DNA of 64,000 nucleotides from Ruficoccus sp. ZRK36 (GCF_019603315.1 NZ_CP080649.1:2304176-2368175); one strand, 5' to 3'; positions 26,161 to 38,247 are shown, counted from the stretch's first letter. The notes: generated by a model from the sequence alone, not told the origin. Program-made: numbers and translations.

Positions 26161-26708
26161 AGAACGACCTCGTCCATCTGGCGAACGTCTTCGCCGTTCT
26201 TTCGCTTTCGGCTATAGGTGGAGGGAGCGCAGTGCTTCCCGACATGCAGCATCAGGCGGTGGCGGTGAACCACTGGGTCACGCCGCAGGCCTTTGGGATT
26301 ATTTACAGTCTCGGGCAGATGGCGCCGGGCCCGAACCTCTCCCTGGTGGGGTTGATCGGCCTGAAAGCCGCCGGCCCACTGGGCATCGTGGTGGCGTTAC
26401 TGGCGTTCTACACGCCCTCGTCGTTCCTGACCTATGGGGCGAGTGTCGTTTGGGACTATTTCAAAGACAACCCCTGGCGGGCAGCCGTCCAGAAGGGCTT
26501 GGCCCCGGTCACGATCGGCCTCATGCTGGGCGGTGTCTACTCCATCGGCAAGACCAGCACCTTTAACCTCCGCGAGACGCTGGAGCACAACGCGGTCACC
26601 ATTGGGATCACGCTGGCGGTGTGTGCCATCCTCTTCCTGCGCAAGATCAACCCGGCGCTGCTCATCCTCATCGCCGGAGGGATCGGCTGGTTTCTGCTGC
26701 GGCACTAA
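26157..26708 (+). CDS. chromate transporter family, C-terminal-type subunit
   Basis: The 183-residue membrane protein is the partner CHR subunit: LSLSAIGGGSAVLPDMQHQAV, IIYSLGQMAPGPNLSLVGLIGLKAAG, FYTPSSFLTYGASVVWDYF, then several helices and the end GGIGWFLL. The two subunits are homologous and expected to insert with opposite orientations. The ATGA overlap with the first subunit means coupled translation. Substrate specificity is inferred from the family only. Confidence 0.85.
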   Translation: MKNDLVHLANVFAVLSLSAIGGGSAVLPDMQHQAVAVNHWVTPQAFGIIYSLGQMAPGPNLSLVGLIGLKAAGPLGIVVALLAFYTPSSFLTYGASVVWDYFKDNPWRAAVQKGLAPVTIGLMLGGVYSIGKTSTFNLRETLEHNAVTIGITLAVCAILFLRKINPALLILIAGGIGWFLLRH

Positions 26709-26972
26709 GACCGTTTGAATCATCTTTTTCCGGGGTCGCCCCACTTAGGGGTAAGAGCATACCTGTTCTATGGGAATTACAGATGGCATTTATCCTGAAA
26801 ATCCCAAGGGGTGATCCGCAGGATCACAGGTGCACGACTTTGTCCTGTCGGGGCCGCGAACGCAGTGAGCGATGGGGCAGAGCCCCATGAGTGTCCTGTG
26901 CGGACACGCACCTGCCACTAGGGTCTTGTCAGCCGGAAGTTTATCATACAAGCTGTGCCTCAGCTTTAGCTT
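26709..26972. repeat. intergenic repeat-rich block
   Basis: The gap between the chromate transporter and the acidic repeat protein consists largely of short hairpins. They include ATGGGGC-AGA-GCCCCAT (26872-26888), GTGTCC-TGTGC-GGACAC (26891-26907) and GATCC-GCA-GGATC within 26811-26847. The 37-bp stretch 26811-26847 recurs in inverse orientation at 51736-51772 with 34 of 37 identical bases. No coding potential is recognised. Confidence 0.7.
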
Positions 26973-28553
26973 ATGGAGGACCTCAACAATTTCCGGCTAC
27001 AGAAGATCAGTATGATTGTCGCCGACGTCCTTCTCGTCCTGTTGGGCGTGATATTCGCCTTTAGCGGCGAGGGCCCCATGGCTCCCATGCAGTTTTTCTG
27101 GGTGGTCGTCTGTATCGGGCTCGGGGGCGTTTTGGCGTTCATTCCGTTCTTCCTTGAGTTTAAAATCCGGGCGAACCTGGCCGAGTACGATCGCAGTCAG
27201 GCGAACCTCGAAAACGCAGAGCGCATCGAGCGTGTGCTGGCTGAGATCCACGAGGTCGCAGCCACCATTGCCCGCCAGACGGATCGCTCGGAAGAGGCGC
27301 TGGCCAAAACATCCGAGGCCGTCGAGCGTCTGGAGAAGCACCAGCCCACGGACGGCTCAGACAGCGAGGAGACCAAGGCCCTGACTGCTTCCGTCGAGGC
27401 GCTGCGCAAGGATGTGGCAACGGCTCTCGACAGCGTCGCCTCTGCGGATGACACCGCCGCCCTCGTCGGCGGCATCGAGGTTTCCCTCACCGCGCTGGCT
27501 GGTCAGCTTGAGCACATCCAGTATCAGCTTGCCCGTGACGCAGCGGGGCGTACTGCGCCCGCGAAGGACCTCCTGCCTGATGTTGACGAAGAACTGGACG
27601 AAGTGGTCGAGCCCTCCGTCTCCGAAGTGGAGGATGCGAATTTGGAAAAGGCTTCTGAGGATGAGGTGGACGGCTTGATCATGCCCGAAGAGGACCTTCC
27701 CGAAAAGCCGGTTAAGCTCGAGCCCGGAGACACGCTCCCGGACGGGGTAGGGGAAGACGAGACGGTTAAGCCGGAAGAGGGGCTGCTCGCCGAGGATCAC
27801 ATTGCGGTTGCCGAGCCTGGTTCTGCTGAGGAAGCCCTCGAAGGTGCCGAGGACGTATCCGAAGATTTCGAAGAAAAGGACGAAGCGCTCGACGCAGTCG
27901 TCCATGAGGCGGCGGTACTGGAGGCCGAGGCCGACCAGCAAGCCGCTGCTGAGGCCCAGAAAGGCTTTGTCGCAGGCGATAACCTCCCGGATGAAGTCGG
28001 GGAGGACGAAGACGTCGAGCCCGAGAAGGGCCTGCTCGCCGAGGACCATATACCCGTGGCTGAGCCCGGCTCCGCTGAGGAGGCACTTGAGGGTGCCGAG
28101 GACGTTCCCGAAGATTTCAAGGAAAAGGAAGAGGCGCTGGATGCCGCTGTACGAGTGGCCGAAGAGGAATCCGAGCCCGAGGACGATGGCCCCATCTTTA
28201 CGGATGCTCGCCCGGTGGCAGAAGAGCCTTCGCAGCCCAATCTGATGGATGACCTGCCGCCTCCGCGCCAGAAGCCCCGCAAGAGCCCCAAAGGCTCCAC
28301 GGTGCTTATCGCCCAGGTGCTAATCGGCATCGGTAACAAGCCCTACATCCGCGGAAACGGCCCGGGGCTGTCTCCCAATGAAGGGGTACCGATGGAGTTT
28401 CTGGAAATCGGTAAATGGCAGTGGACCGCTCCCGAGGGTGATGAGCCCATCTCCTGCCAGATTTACAAGAACGACGAAACGCCTGCCGACGGTGAGCCGA
28501 TTGAGCTGGAGCCGGGGCAGCGCCGCACCGTTTCGCCCGTTTTTAAGCGCTGA
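26973..28553 (+). CDS. two-pass membrane protein with acidic duplicated domain, unknown function
   Basis: The 526-residue protein has two N-terminal membrane segments (about 12-32 and 40-60) and an alpha-helical coiled-coil stretch (about 65-185). A long acidic region follows with two copies of a 59-residue unit, residues 252-310 and 335-393, sharing GLLAEDHI and AVAEPGSAEEALEGAEDV-type blocks. A Pro/Lys linker is followed by a compact C-terminal domain (about 445-526) containing GNKPYIRGNGPGLS, GVPMEFLEIGKWQW and IYKNDE. That last block looks conserved and may be a beta-sandwich binding domain; I recall similar blocks in related bacteria. The layout suggests an inner-membrane scaffold with a disordered arm. 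No function is assigned. Confidence 0.65.
   Translation: MEDLNNFRLQKISMIVADVLLVLLGVIFAFSGEGPMAPMQFFWVVVCIGLGGVLAFIPFFLEFKIRANLAEYDRSQANLENAERIERVLAEIHEVAATIARQTDRSEEALAKTSEAVERLEKHQPTDGSDSEETKALTASVEALRKDVATALDSVASADDTAALVGGIEVSLTALAGQLEHIQYQLARDAAGRTAPAKDLLPDVDEELDEVVEPSVSEVEDANLEKASEDEVDGLIMPEEDLPEKPVKLEPGDTLPDGVGEDETVKPEEGLLAEDHIAVAEPGSAEEALEGAEDVSEDFEEKDEALDAVVHEAAVLEAEADQQAAAEAQKGFVAGDNLPDEVGEDEDVEPEKGLLAEDHIPVAEPGSAEEALEGAEDVPEDFKEKEEALDAAVRVAEEESEPEDDGPIFTDARPVAEEPSQPNLMDDLPPPRQKPRKSPKGSTVLIAQVLIGIGNKPYIRGNGPGLSPNEGVPMEFLEIGKWQWTAPEGDEPISCQIYKNDETPADGEPIELEPGQRRTVSPVFKR
27726..28151. repeat. in-frame 177-bp duplication within the acidic membrane protein
   Basis: The segments 27726-27902 and 27975-28151 encode the two 59-residue units and differ at about a dozen residues. 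They are separated by a 72-bp Ala/Glu-rich spacer. This looks like an old internal duplication. Confidence 0.85.
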
Positions 28554-28617
28554 TCAAGACTGCTTCCGGGGTTGTTCGACCACGCCTTGCGCGCAGTGAT
28601 TGTGCCATCTTTATGAC

Positions 28618-28637
28618 GTTCCTCCACGTGGAGGAAC
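28618..28637. repeat. perfect 20-bp palindrome
   Basis: GTTCCTCCAC is followed directly by its exact reverse complement GTGGAGGAAC, with no spacer. It lies 64 bp after the stop of the acidic membrane protein and 254 bp before pckG. A spacerless palindrome of this length fits a dimeric regulator site better than an RNA hairpin. Confidence 0.6.
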
Positions 28638-28824
28638 ACGGATCTGTTTTCGCCTGTCCCAGTGAAAATAGCTAATCCCATGTGCTGGTCTTGGGCGTGG
28701 CATTAGGGACTTTTTATTATTGAGCCCGATTGGGCTTATTATTAGTATTTCAAATGTACCCAATTAGGCCGGTGCGTAATTAGCCGATCCGTCTCGGATT
28801 GGCTGCCTGATGGCAAATTAGTGT

Positions 28825-28833
28825 TGCTATACA
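28825..28833 (+). promoter_or_regulatory. candidate extended -10 element of pckG
   Basis: The sequence TGCTATACA matches the extended -10 pattern TGnTATAnT at all but the last base. It would place the transcript start about 50 nt before the pckG ATG. No good -35 is present, as expected for extended -10 promoters. Confidence 0.35.
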
Positions 28834-28891
28834 TTTCAGTTTTTGTGGATTAGTTTTTTTAATTTTACGACAGACCGCAACTAACTTAATC

Positions 28892-30700
28892 ATGAGTACT
28901 GCCACAGAATCCCAACCGAAAACCGAAAACGCCGCTCTGCTTGCGTGGGTCGACAAGATGGTCGAGCTCTGCAAGCCTGCTAAGGTGAAATGGTGCGATG
29001 GCTCCCAGGAAGAAGCCGACGCCCTCTTCGCCGAACAGGTCGAAGCCGGCACCTGTATCCGCCTCAACGACGAGAAGCGCCCCAACAGCTATCTGTTCCG
29101 CTCTGACCCCCGCGACGTCGCTCGCGTCGAGTCCCGCACCTTTATCTGCTCCGTGAGCAAGGATGACGCTGGTCCTACCAATAACTGGGAAGACCCGGCC
29201 AAGATGCGTGCCAAGATGTTGGACCTTTACGACGGCTGCATGAAGGGCCGCACGATGTACGTGATCCCCTTCAGCATGGGTCCCGTTGGCGGCCCGATCT
29301 CCCAGATCGGTGTTGAGCTGACCGACTCGGCCTACGTTGTCGTTAACATGCGCATCATGGCCCGTATCGGCCAGAAGGTCCTCGACGTCCTCGGTAAGGA
29401 CGGCTTCTTCGTCCCCTGCATGCACTCCGTTGGTCAGCCCCTGGCTGATGGCGAGAAGAGCTCTGCATGGCCCTGCGACCCGGAAAACACTTACATCACC
29501 CACTTCCCCGAAAGCCGCGAAATCATGTCCTACGGCTCCGGTTACGGCGGTAACGCCCTGCTCGGTAAGAAGTGCTTCGCCCTGCGTATCGCCTCCACCA
29601 TGGCTCGCGACGAAGGCTGGATGGCTGAGCACATGCTCATCCTCGGCGTGGAAGAGCCCAGCGGCGAAAAGACCTACGTCAGCGCTGCGTTCCCGAGTGC
29701 CTGTGGTAAGACCAACTTCGCGATGGTCATTCCTCCGCAGGAAATGGACGGCTACAAGGTCACCTGCGTGGGTGACGACATCGCCTGGATCAAGCCCGAC
29801 GCCAATGGCAAGCTCCGCGCTATCAACCCGGAAGCTGGTTTCTTCGGCGTGGCCCCCGGTACTTCCTACGACACCAACCCGAGCGCCATGGACTCTTGCT
29901 CCAAGGACACCATCTTCACCAACGTCGCTCTGACCGACGACGGCGATGTCTGGTGGGAAGGTATGACCGAGGAAGCCCCCGCGCACCTCATCGACTGGCA
30001 GGGTAATGACTGGACCCCCGACTGTGGCCGTCCGTCCTCGCACCCGAACAGCCGCTTCACCGCTCCGGCCCGTAACTGCCCCGTCATCGACTCCGACTGG
30101 GAGCGCCTCGACGGTGTGGAAATCAAGGCTATGGTCTTCGGTGGCCGCCGCATGAGCGACATCCCGCTCGTCTTCCAGAGCTTCACCTGGAGCCACGGTG
30201 TCTACCTCGGCGCCACGATGGGCTCCGAGCGCACCGCCGCTGCCGAAGGTAAGGCCGGTGAACTCCGCCGTGACCCGATGGCCATGCTGCCCTTCTGCGG
30301 TTACCACATGGGTGACTACTTCCGCCACTGGCTGAAGATGGCCAAGGGCCTCGCCGAAACCCCGCGTATCTTCCACGTCAACTGGTTCCGTCGCAACGCT
30401 GACGGCAAGTGGCTGTGGCCGGGCTTTGGCCAGAACATGCGCGTCCTGAAGTGGATCGTCGAGCGTGCCAACGGCCGCGGCTTCGCCAAGGAAAGCCCGA
30501 TCGGCTGGATGCCCCGCTACTCGGACCTCGACTGGCGCGGCCTGGACTTCTCTGAAGAGCAGTGGACCGAGCTGATGGGCTTCGACCGCGAAAAGATGAA
30601 GCTCCAGACCCTGCAGCACGAAGAGCTCTTCCTGCAGCTGTTCGACCACCTGCCCAAGGAGCTGATCTTCGAGCGCGAGCTGCTGATCTCCCGCCTCTAA
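28892..30700 (+). CDS. pckG: phosphoenolpyruvate carboxykinase (GTP)
   Basis: The enzyme interconverts oxaloacetate and PEP with GTP/GDP, the entry step of gluconeogenesis. The 602-residue protein shows the GTP-type signature [12 protein letters not shown] with the reactive Cys and P-loop Lys near residues 267-278. Other conserved blocks are [51 protein letters not shown] and [17 protein letters not shown]. The ATP-type enzyme is unrelated, so the assignment is firm. Codon use is strongly biased to C-ending codons, suggesting high expression. It is a single gene ended by a strong terminator. Confidence 0.97.
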   Translation: MSTATESQPKTENAALLAWVDKMVELCKPAKVKWCDGSQEEADALFAEQVEAGTCIRLNDEKRPNSYLFRSDPRDVARVESRTFICSVSKDDAGPTNNWEDPAKMRAKMLDLYDGCMKGRTMYVIPFSMGPVGGPISQIGVELTDSAYVVVNMRIMARIGQKVLDVLGKDGFFVPCMHSVGQPLADGEKSSAWPCDPENTYITHFPESREIMSYGSGYGGNALLGKKCFALRIASTMARDEGWMAEHMLILGVEEPSGEKTYVSAAFPSACGKTNFAMVIPPQEMDGYKVTCVGDDIAWIKPDANGKLRAINPEAGFFGVAPGTSYDTNPSAMDSCSKDTIFTNVALTDDGDVWWEGMTEEAPAHLIDWQGNDWTPDCGRPSSHPNSRFTAPARNCPVIDSDWERLDGVEIKAMVFGGRRMSDIPLVFQSFTWSHGVYLGATMGSERTAAAEGKAGELRRDPMAMLPFCGYHMGDYFRHWLKMAKGLAETPRIFHVNWFRRNADGKWLWPGFGQNMRVLKWIVERANGRGFAKESPIGWMPRYSDLDWRGLDFSEEQWTELMGFDREKMKLQTLQHEELFLQLFDHLPKELIFERELLISRL

Positions 30701-30730
30701 GATTTCGCGATCTGGAAAACACCTTACGAA

Positions 30731-30760
30731 ACGCCCGGCAGTTTGCCGGGCGTTTTTTTT
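30731..30760 (+). terminator. terminator after pckG
   Basis: ACGCCCGGCA and TGCCGGGCGT form a perfect 10-bp stem with a 3-nt loop, followed by eight T residues in total. It starts 31 nt after the pckG stop codon. Confidence 0.93.
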
Positions 30761-30853
30761 GTGGGAGGCTCGGACCTCTTCCGGCGTGGATGTTATTTTT
30801 TCTGTTATTTGTCGTGCCTGGGCATCTTCACGAAACTTTTACCGTATTTGCGG

Positions 30854-30883
30854 TTTAACTTTATGAACCTAATTCGTTATACA
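30854..30883 (+). promoter_or_regulatory. candidate promoter of the DUF4139 gene
   Basis: TTTAAC (30854-30859) and TATACA (30878-30883) are 18 nt apart. The expected transcript start falls at about 30890, only 1-2 nt before the ATG at 30892, so the mRNA would be leaderless or nearly so. Confidence 0.35.
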
Positions 30884-30891
30884 CTGTCTCC

Positions 30892-32565
30892 ATGCCCATG
30901 ACCCGATCGATTTCTCTCGCCCTCGCCGCCCTTGCGGCTCCCCTCATTGTTTCTGCCGCCGAAGAGCGTATCCTCGATTCTCAACTCACCGCCGTGACCG
31001 TTTTTGCGGATCGCGCCGAGCTTGTCCGCGAGGCAAAGCTCGAGCTCGACACCGGCACCCACACGCTCATTTTTGCAGACCTGCCGGCCCGCACCGATGC
31101 TGGCAGCCTTCAGGTGGACGGCACCGGTGGCTTCACCCTGCAGGACGTGCGCTTTGAGACGCGCCAGCTCACCGATCTGCCCGAGGGCAAACTCAAGGAG
31201 CTGACCGACGAGCTCGAAAAGGCCCAGACGCAGGCCACCGCGCTCGACATGACGGCGACTCGCCTCAAGGACCGGCGGACGGCGCTTGAAGCGATTATCG
31301 GCCGCGTCACCACGACCCCGAAGGACGGCAGCGAGCCTGCCCCGATGGATGCCGTGGCGTGGACCGAGATGCTGACTTTTTATAACACACAGCTGGAGAA
31401 AATCGACGAGACCAAGCTCGCTAATGATGCCTCGCAGCGCGAGGTGAACGAGCAAATCTCGCAGCTCCGGCGCGAGATCGCCCAGCTCAACGCCAGCGCC
31501 CGCAAGCAGAGCAACACCGCCAAGGTCGTTGTCTCCATGGATCAGCCGGGAGCCGTTTCTATTGACCTGACGAGTATCGTCTATGGTCCGCGCTGGTCGC
31601 CGAGCTACGACATCCGCGCCAACACCGACTCGAAGCAGGTCACCATCGCCGGGTACGGCAGCGTCACTCAGAGCACGGGCGAGGACTGGACGGACGTGCA
31701 GCTCAGCCTCTCCACTGCGCAGCCGCAGATCGGCGGCCGCGAGCCCGAGCTGCACCCGTGGTTCGTGCAGGAGTTTAAGCCGATGCCCGTCGCAGCCGGT
31801 CGTCTCTACGAGGCCAAGGCCGCTGCTCCGCAGAGCAACGCTATGCGCCAGATGATGGAGTCCGACTCCTTTGCCGATGCCGAGGTGGCTTCCGCTCCCG
31901 AGCCTATGCGTGTGGCCGAGGCGACGGTGCAGAGTGGGGCGACCGCCGTGGTGTATCAGATTCCCAATACGGCCTCGATCCCGAGCGATAACCAGCCGGT
32001 GCGCGTGTCGATCACCACACAGACCTTCCCGGGGCAGTACCGCTACTCGGCCGTCCCGAAGCTTTCGCCGCACGTTTACCTGAAGACCAAGGTTACCAAC
32101 ACCAGCGACTACGCCTTCCTGCCCGGCCCGAGTAATATCTACCTCGACGGCAGCTTCGTCGGTAACGCCCAGGTGGACCTCGTGCCGCCGGGGCAGGAGT
32201 TCTGGACCTGGCTCGGCATCGACCAGGGCGTGAAGGTCGAGCGCAAGCTTCTTGAGCGCAAGGAGGGCACCGCCGGAATCTTTGGCGGCAGCAAGACCAT
32301 GACCTACCGCTACGAGTTTGAGCTCAAGAACAACAAGCAGAGCCAGATCGAGCTTGTCGTGTGGGACCAGCTCCCCGTCTCTCAGAACGAGGACATCAAG
32401 GTCAAGCTGATCAAGCCCGACTACTCTGAGGACACCGACACGCTGAAGATGAACTCGCAGAAGTACATCGAGTGGCTCTACACGCTCAATCCCGGTCAGG
32501 AGGTCAAGACCCCCTTCGAGTTCAGCATCACCTGGCCCGAGGATATGCAGGTCTCCGGCCTGTAA
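30892..32565 (+). CDS. MuiA-type DUF4140/DUF4139 protein
   Basis: The 557-residue exported protein has a signal peptide (through about VSAAEE, residue 22). An N-terminal DUF4140-like domain opens with LTAVTVFADRAELVRE. A coiled-coil segment (about 95-215) follows, then a C-terminal DUF4139 domain with VYGPRWSPSYDIRA, GSVTQSTGEDWTDVQLSLSTA, FLPGPSNIYLDGSFVG and KTPFEFSITWPEDMQVSGL. The family is named after a mucoidy inhibitor homologue; its molecular role is unknown. Starts at 30892 or 30898 are both possible. Confidence 0.85.
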   Translation: MPMTRSISLALAALAAPLIVSAAEERILDSQLTAVTVFADRAELVREAKLELDTGTHTLIFADLPARTDAGSLQVDGTGGFTLQDVRFETRQLTDLPEGKLKELTDELEKAQTQATALDMTATRLKDRRTALEAIIGRVTTTPKDGSEPAPMDAVAWTEMLTFYNTQLEKIDETKLANDASQREVNEQISQLRREIAQLNASARKQSNTAKVVVSMDQPGAVSIDLTSIVYGPRWSPSYDIRANTDSKQVTIAGYGSVTQSTGEDWTDVQLSLSTAQPQIGGREPELHPWFVQEFKPMPVAAGRLYEAKAAAPQSNAMRQMMESDSFADAEVASAPEPMRVAEATVQSGATAVVYQIPNTASIPSDNQPVRVSITTQTFPGQYRYSAVPKLSPHVYLKTKVTNTSDYAFLPGPSNIYLDGSFVGNAQVDLVPPGQEFWTWLGIDQGVKVERKLLERKEGTAGIFGGSKTMTYRYEFELKNNKQSQIELVVWDQLPVSQNEDIKVKLIKPDYSEDTDTLKMNSQKYIEWLYTLNPGQEVKTPFEFSITWPEDMQVSGL

Positions 32566-32938
32566 AGGTGAGGCCATCGTTACCCGAGTGGTGGATCATC
32601 ACTCGGATAACGATAACACAAAGCGGCAGAGGGCCACCGAGCGGTAGGGCATCTGGGCTGCGCTTCTGGTGAGCCCTTCATCTTCCGAGCGTTCCTAAGC
32701 TTCGGAGGGGCTGGGCCTGCCGCCTGCCAAGATGCAGGGCATGTACGGGAGCTTGCTACTGCTCAGTCTGGCCGTGCGTTTCCAGCTGCTGCCGCGCAGG
32801 CATGAAGTCGGAAAGATACTTGTCGCTCTTATTGTCGGGTCGCGTGAAGATGTAAAACTTATAACGATGATAAGAATTGTTTATTAAACCCTTGACCGGG
32901 GGGCTGATATCATCCATTGACTTCTACACCCCTTTGCG
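32566..32938. other. 373-bp intergenic region before the symporter operon
   Basis: No gene is recognised. At 32576-32614 a long imperfect palindrome (ATCGTTA ... TAACGAT outer arms, CCGAGTG ... CACTCGG inner arms) forms a hairpin right after the DUF4139 stop codon. It lacks a U-tract, so it may be a processing or attenuation structure rather than a terminator. The last 80 bp are AT-rich and probably hold the symporter promoter. Confidence 0.5.
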
Positions 32939-33261
32939 ATGAGTGACACCCCCGACCACCTTTCCTCACGCGCACGCCACCAGGATTTGCTGCGCGCCTA
33001 CTGGCATAAAAACCTGCTGCTGATGGGCGGCTGCCTGACCGCCTGGGCCCTGGCCGGACTGGGCTGCGGCGTGCTCTGGGCCGACTGGCTCAACCGCTGG
33101 AACCTGCCCGGCACCGGCTACCCGCTGGGCTTTTGGTTCGCCCATCAGGGAGCAATCATCAGCTTCGTCCTCATCATCTTTATCTATGCGCTGATCATGA
33201 ACCGGCTCGACAAGCGGCATCATCAGCAGCTGGCCCGGATCAACGGGGAAGGAGGCGCACG

Positions 33262-33265
<4 letters not shown>
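32939..33265 (+). CDS. DUF4212 small subunit of a sodium/solute symporter
   Basis: The 108-residue protein has two membrane segments (about 27-48 and 65-88) with the motif GFWFAHQGAIISFVLIIFIYA, typical of DUF4212. This small protein is regularly encoded directly before a sodium:solute symporter and is thought to be its second subunit. Here it overlaps the symporter start by 4 nt (ATGA), which supports joint production. Confidence 0.9.
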
Positions 33266-35151
<1,886 letters not shown>

Positions 35152-35489
35152 GCAGGTTTTATACGGCCACAACGCACACGAATCAGACTCGACGTGCCCA
35201 CTCTTGAGGGGCGCTCGGCTCGGATGCTTTGCTCAGCGTTTGTTGGCACGATGCGCAGTATCGAAAGCGCAGGCTTCGACTGGAGCAGCAATGGTCGGAG
35301 CCGTCTTTGGGCGGCGTAGGGGGCCGACATACCGCCTGCGCCCACAATCCCAAAACCGCCTGATTTTGCGTGTTCAAGCCGGGACATATGAGTAGTAAGT
35401 TATTGAAACTAAGTCTCATATCAATAAATCAAGATGTTTTGATGATTCGACTTGCCAGCCGGTGTCGCTCGTGATGTATTGGCGGCAGT
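35152..35489. other. 338-bp intergenic region before metK, with dispersed repeat
   Basis: No gene is recognised. The segment 35233-35276 is related to the element between obgE and ilvB: TCAGCGTTTGTTG is identical to 43790-43802, and 35245-35276 matches 43760-43791 in inverse orientation at 27 of 32 bases. A GGCGGCGTAGGGGGCC-like hairpin motif follows near 35311. The final 100 bp are AT-rich and hold the metK leader. Confidence 0.6.
35386..35421. promoter_or_regulatory. inverted repeat in the metK leader region
   Basis: ATATGAG (35386-35392) and CTCATAT (35415-35421) are exact inverses separated by 22 nt, about 70-100 nt before the metK start. It could be an operator or a leader hairpin. I could not match it to any SAM riboswitch consensus. 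Confidence 0.35.
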
Positions 35490-36677
<1,188 letters not shown>

Positions 36678-36709
36678 ACCTTAGCATAACGACTTAAACC
36701 ATTTAATTC

Positions 36710-38149
36710 ATGTCTACCGAAACTCTCACCACCGTTGATTATAAGGTGAAGGATATCTCCCTGGCCGACTTCGGTCGCAAGGAGGTCGAGATCGCCCAGT
36801 TTGAAATGCCCGGCCTCGTGGCCACCCGCGAGAAGTACGCCGCCGAAAAGCCGCTGGCAGGCGTCCGCATCATGGGCTCGCTGCACATGACGATCCAGAC
36901 CGCCGTTCTGATCGAGACCCTGCAGGCTCTCGGTGCTGACGTGCGCTGGTGCTCTTGCAACATCTTCTCCACGCAGGACCACGCCGCCGCCTATGTGGCC
37001 AAGAACCTGAACATCCCGGTCTTCGCCTGGAAGGGCGAAACGCTGGAGGAATACTGGTGGTGCACCTATCAGGCGCTGACCTGGCCGGACGGCTCAGGCC
37101 CGCAGCTCATCGTCGATGACGGTGGTGACGCCACACTGCTCATCCACAAGGGCTACGAGCTGGAGAATGGCTCCGACTGGGTCGAGGGTGAAGCCTCCAG
37201 CCACGAGGAAAAGGTCATCAAGGATCTGCTCAAGAAGGTCAAGGCCGAGGCCCCGACCCGCTGGCACGAAGTGGTCAAGGAGTGGAAGGGCGTTTCCGAG
37301 GAAACCACGACTGGTGTGCACCGTCTGTACGAGATGCAGAAGAAGGGCACGCTGCTCGTCCCCGCCATCAACGTTAACGACTCGGTCACCAAGTCCAAGT
37401 TTGATAATCTTTACGGCTGCCGTGAGTCCCTCGTGGACGGCATCAAGCGCGCCACCGACGTGATGATCTCCGGTAAGGTCGGGGTCGTCTGCGGCTACGG
37501 CGACGTGGGTAAGGGCTGCGCCCAGGCCCTGCGCGCTCAGGGTGCGAATGTGGTTGTCACCGAGGTAGACCCGATCTGCGCCCTGCAGGCTGCCATGGAG
37601 GGCTTCCGCGTCCTCACCGTCGAGGACACCCTCGGCTTTGGCGACATCTACGTCACCACCACCGGTAACTGCGACATCATCACGGCCGAGCACATGTCCA
37701 AGATGAAGGACCAGGCCATCGTCTGTAACATCGGTCACTTTGACAACGAGATCCAGGTCGACGCCGCTACGAAGCTGCCCGGCGTGGAGATCGAGGAGAT
37801 TAAGCCCGACAACATGGGCGCGGTGGACAAGTTCACCTTCGCCGACGGACACAGCGTTTACCTGCTGGCCAAGGGCCGCCTGGTCAACCTCGGCTGCGCC
37901 ACCGGTCACCCGTCCTTCGTCATGTCCAACAGCTTTACCAACCAGGTGCTGGCCCAGGTCGAGCTGTGGAAGAACGTCGGCACCTACAAGCCCGGCGTCT
38001 ACATCCTGCCGAAGAAGCTGGACGAGGAAGTCGCCCGCCTGCACCTGCAGAAGATCGGCTGCAAGCTGACCAAGCTCTCGCAGAAGCAGGCCGACTACAT
38101 CGGCGTCGGTGTCGACGGCCCGTACAAGTCCGACCACTACCGCTACTAG
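36710..38149 (+). CDS. ahcY: adenosylhomocysteinase (SAH hydrolase)
   Basis: The enzyme splits S-adenosylhomocysteine into adenosine and homocysteine, relieving inhibition of methyltransferases. The 479-residue protein has the NAD-binding [11 protein letters not shown], the substrate-site [14 protein letters not shown] and [35 protein letters not shown] with the catalytic Lys, and the C-terminal [11 protein letters not shown]. It includes the extra 40-residue insertion present in many bacterial enzymes. It forms a methyl-cycle pair with metK; this cell therefore uses SAH hydrolase rather than relying only on the Pfs/LuxS route. Confidence 0.97.
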   Translation: MSTETLTTVDYKVKDISLADFGRKEVEIAQFEMPGLVATREKYAAEKPLAGVRIMGSLHMTIQTAVLIETLQALGADVRWCSCNIFSTQDHAAAYVAKNLNIPVFAWKGETLEEYWWCTYQALTWPDGSGPQLIVDDGGDATLLIHKGYELENGSDWVEGEASSHEEKVIKDLLKKVKAEAPTRWHEVVKEWKGVSEETTTGVHRLYEMQKKGTLLVPAINVNDSVTKSKFDNLYGCRESLVDGIKRATDVMISGKVGVVCGYGDVGKGCAQALRAQGANVVVTEVDPICALQAAMEGFRVLTVEDTLGFGDIYVTTTGNCDIITAEHMSKMKDQAIVCNIGHFDNEIQVDAATKLPGVEIEEIKPDNMGAVDKFTFADGHSVYLLAKGRLVNLGCATGHPSFVMSNSFTNQVLAQVELWKNVGTYKPGVYILPKKLDEEVARLHLQKIGCKLTKLSQKQADYIGVGVDGPYKSDHYRY

Positions 38150-38217
38150 GCGAGAAGGACGATTGCTGGTCCAGCCGGACCCCTTCACCCTCGATGCAAA
38201 GCATCGTTTCATTTCGA

Positions 38218-38247
38218 AAGCGCGTTCCATCAGGGGCGCGCTTTTTT
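38218..38247 (+). terminator. terminator after ahcY
   Basis: AAGCGCG (38218-38224) and CGCGCTT (38237-38243) form a 7-bp stem followed by a run of six T residues. A smaller hairpin CGATGC-AAA-GCATCG lies at 38192-38206 just upstream. Confidence 0.8.

Larger units (their letters stand above)
28554..28891. other. 338-bp intergenic region upstream of pckG
   Basis: No gene is recognised. The region holds the perfect 20-bp palindrome at 28618-28637, a small hairpin TGAGCCC-GATT-GGGCTTA at 28721-28738 with AT-rich flanks, and then the AT-rich pckG promoter area. Confidence 0.5.

Noticed and set aside
25585-26708. A single chromate transporter broken by a frameshift
   Set aside because: The two halves join by a clean ATGA overlap and match the known paired short-chain CHR subunits, so this is a normal two-gene form.
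28886-30649. Long minus-strand frame (587 codons) opposite pckG
   Set aside because: It exists only because pckG uses almost exclusively C-ending codons, which removes stops from the antisense frame; its protein is rich in His, Val, Gly and Ala without any motif.
30877-32577. Minus-strand frame of 566 codons opposite the DUF4139 gene
   Set aside because: Shadow of a codon-biased gene; the plus-strand protein has a signal peptide and family blocks, the antisense one none.
35152-35489. SAM or SAH riboswitch before metK
   Set aside because: No known consensus pattern could be drawn; only a simple inverted repeat is seen.
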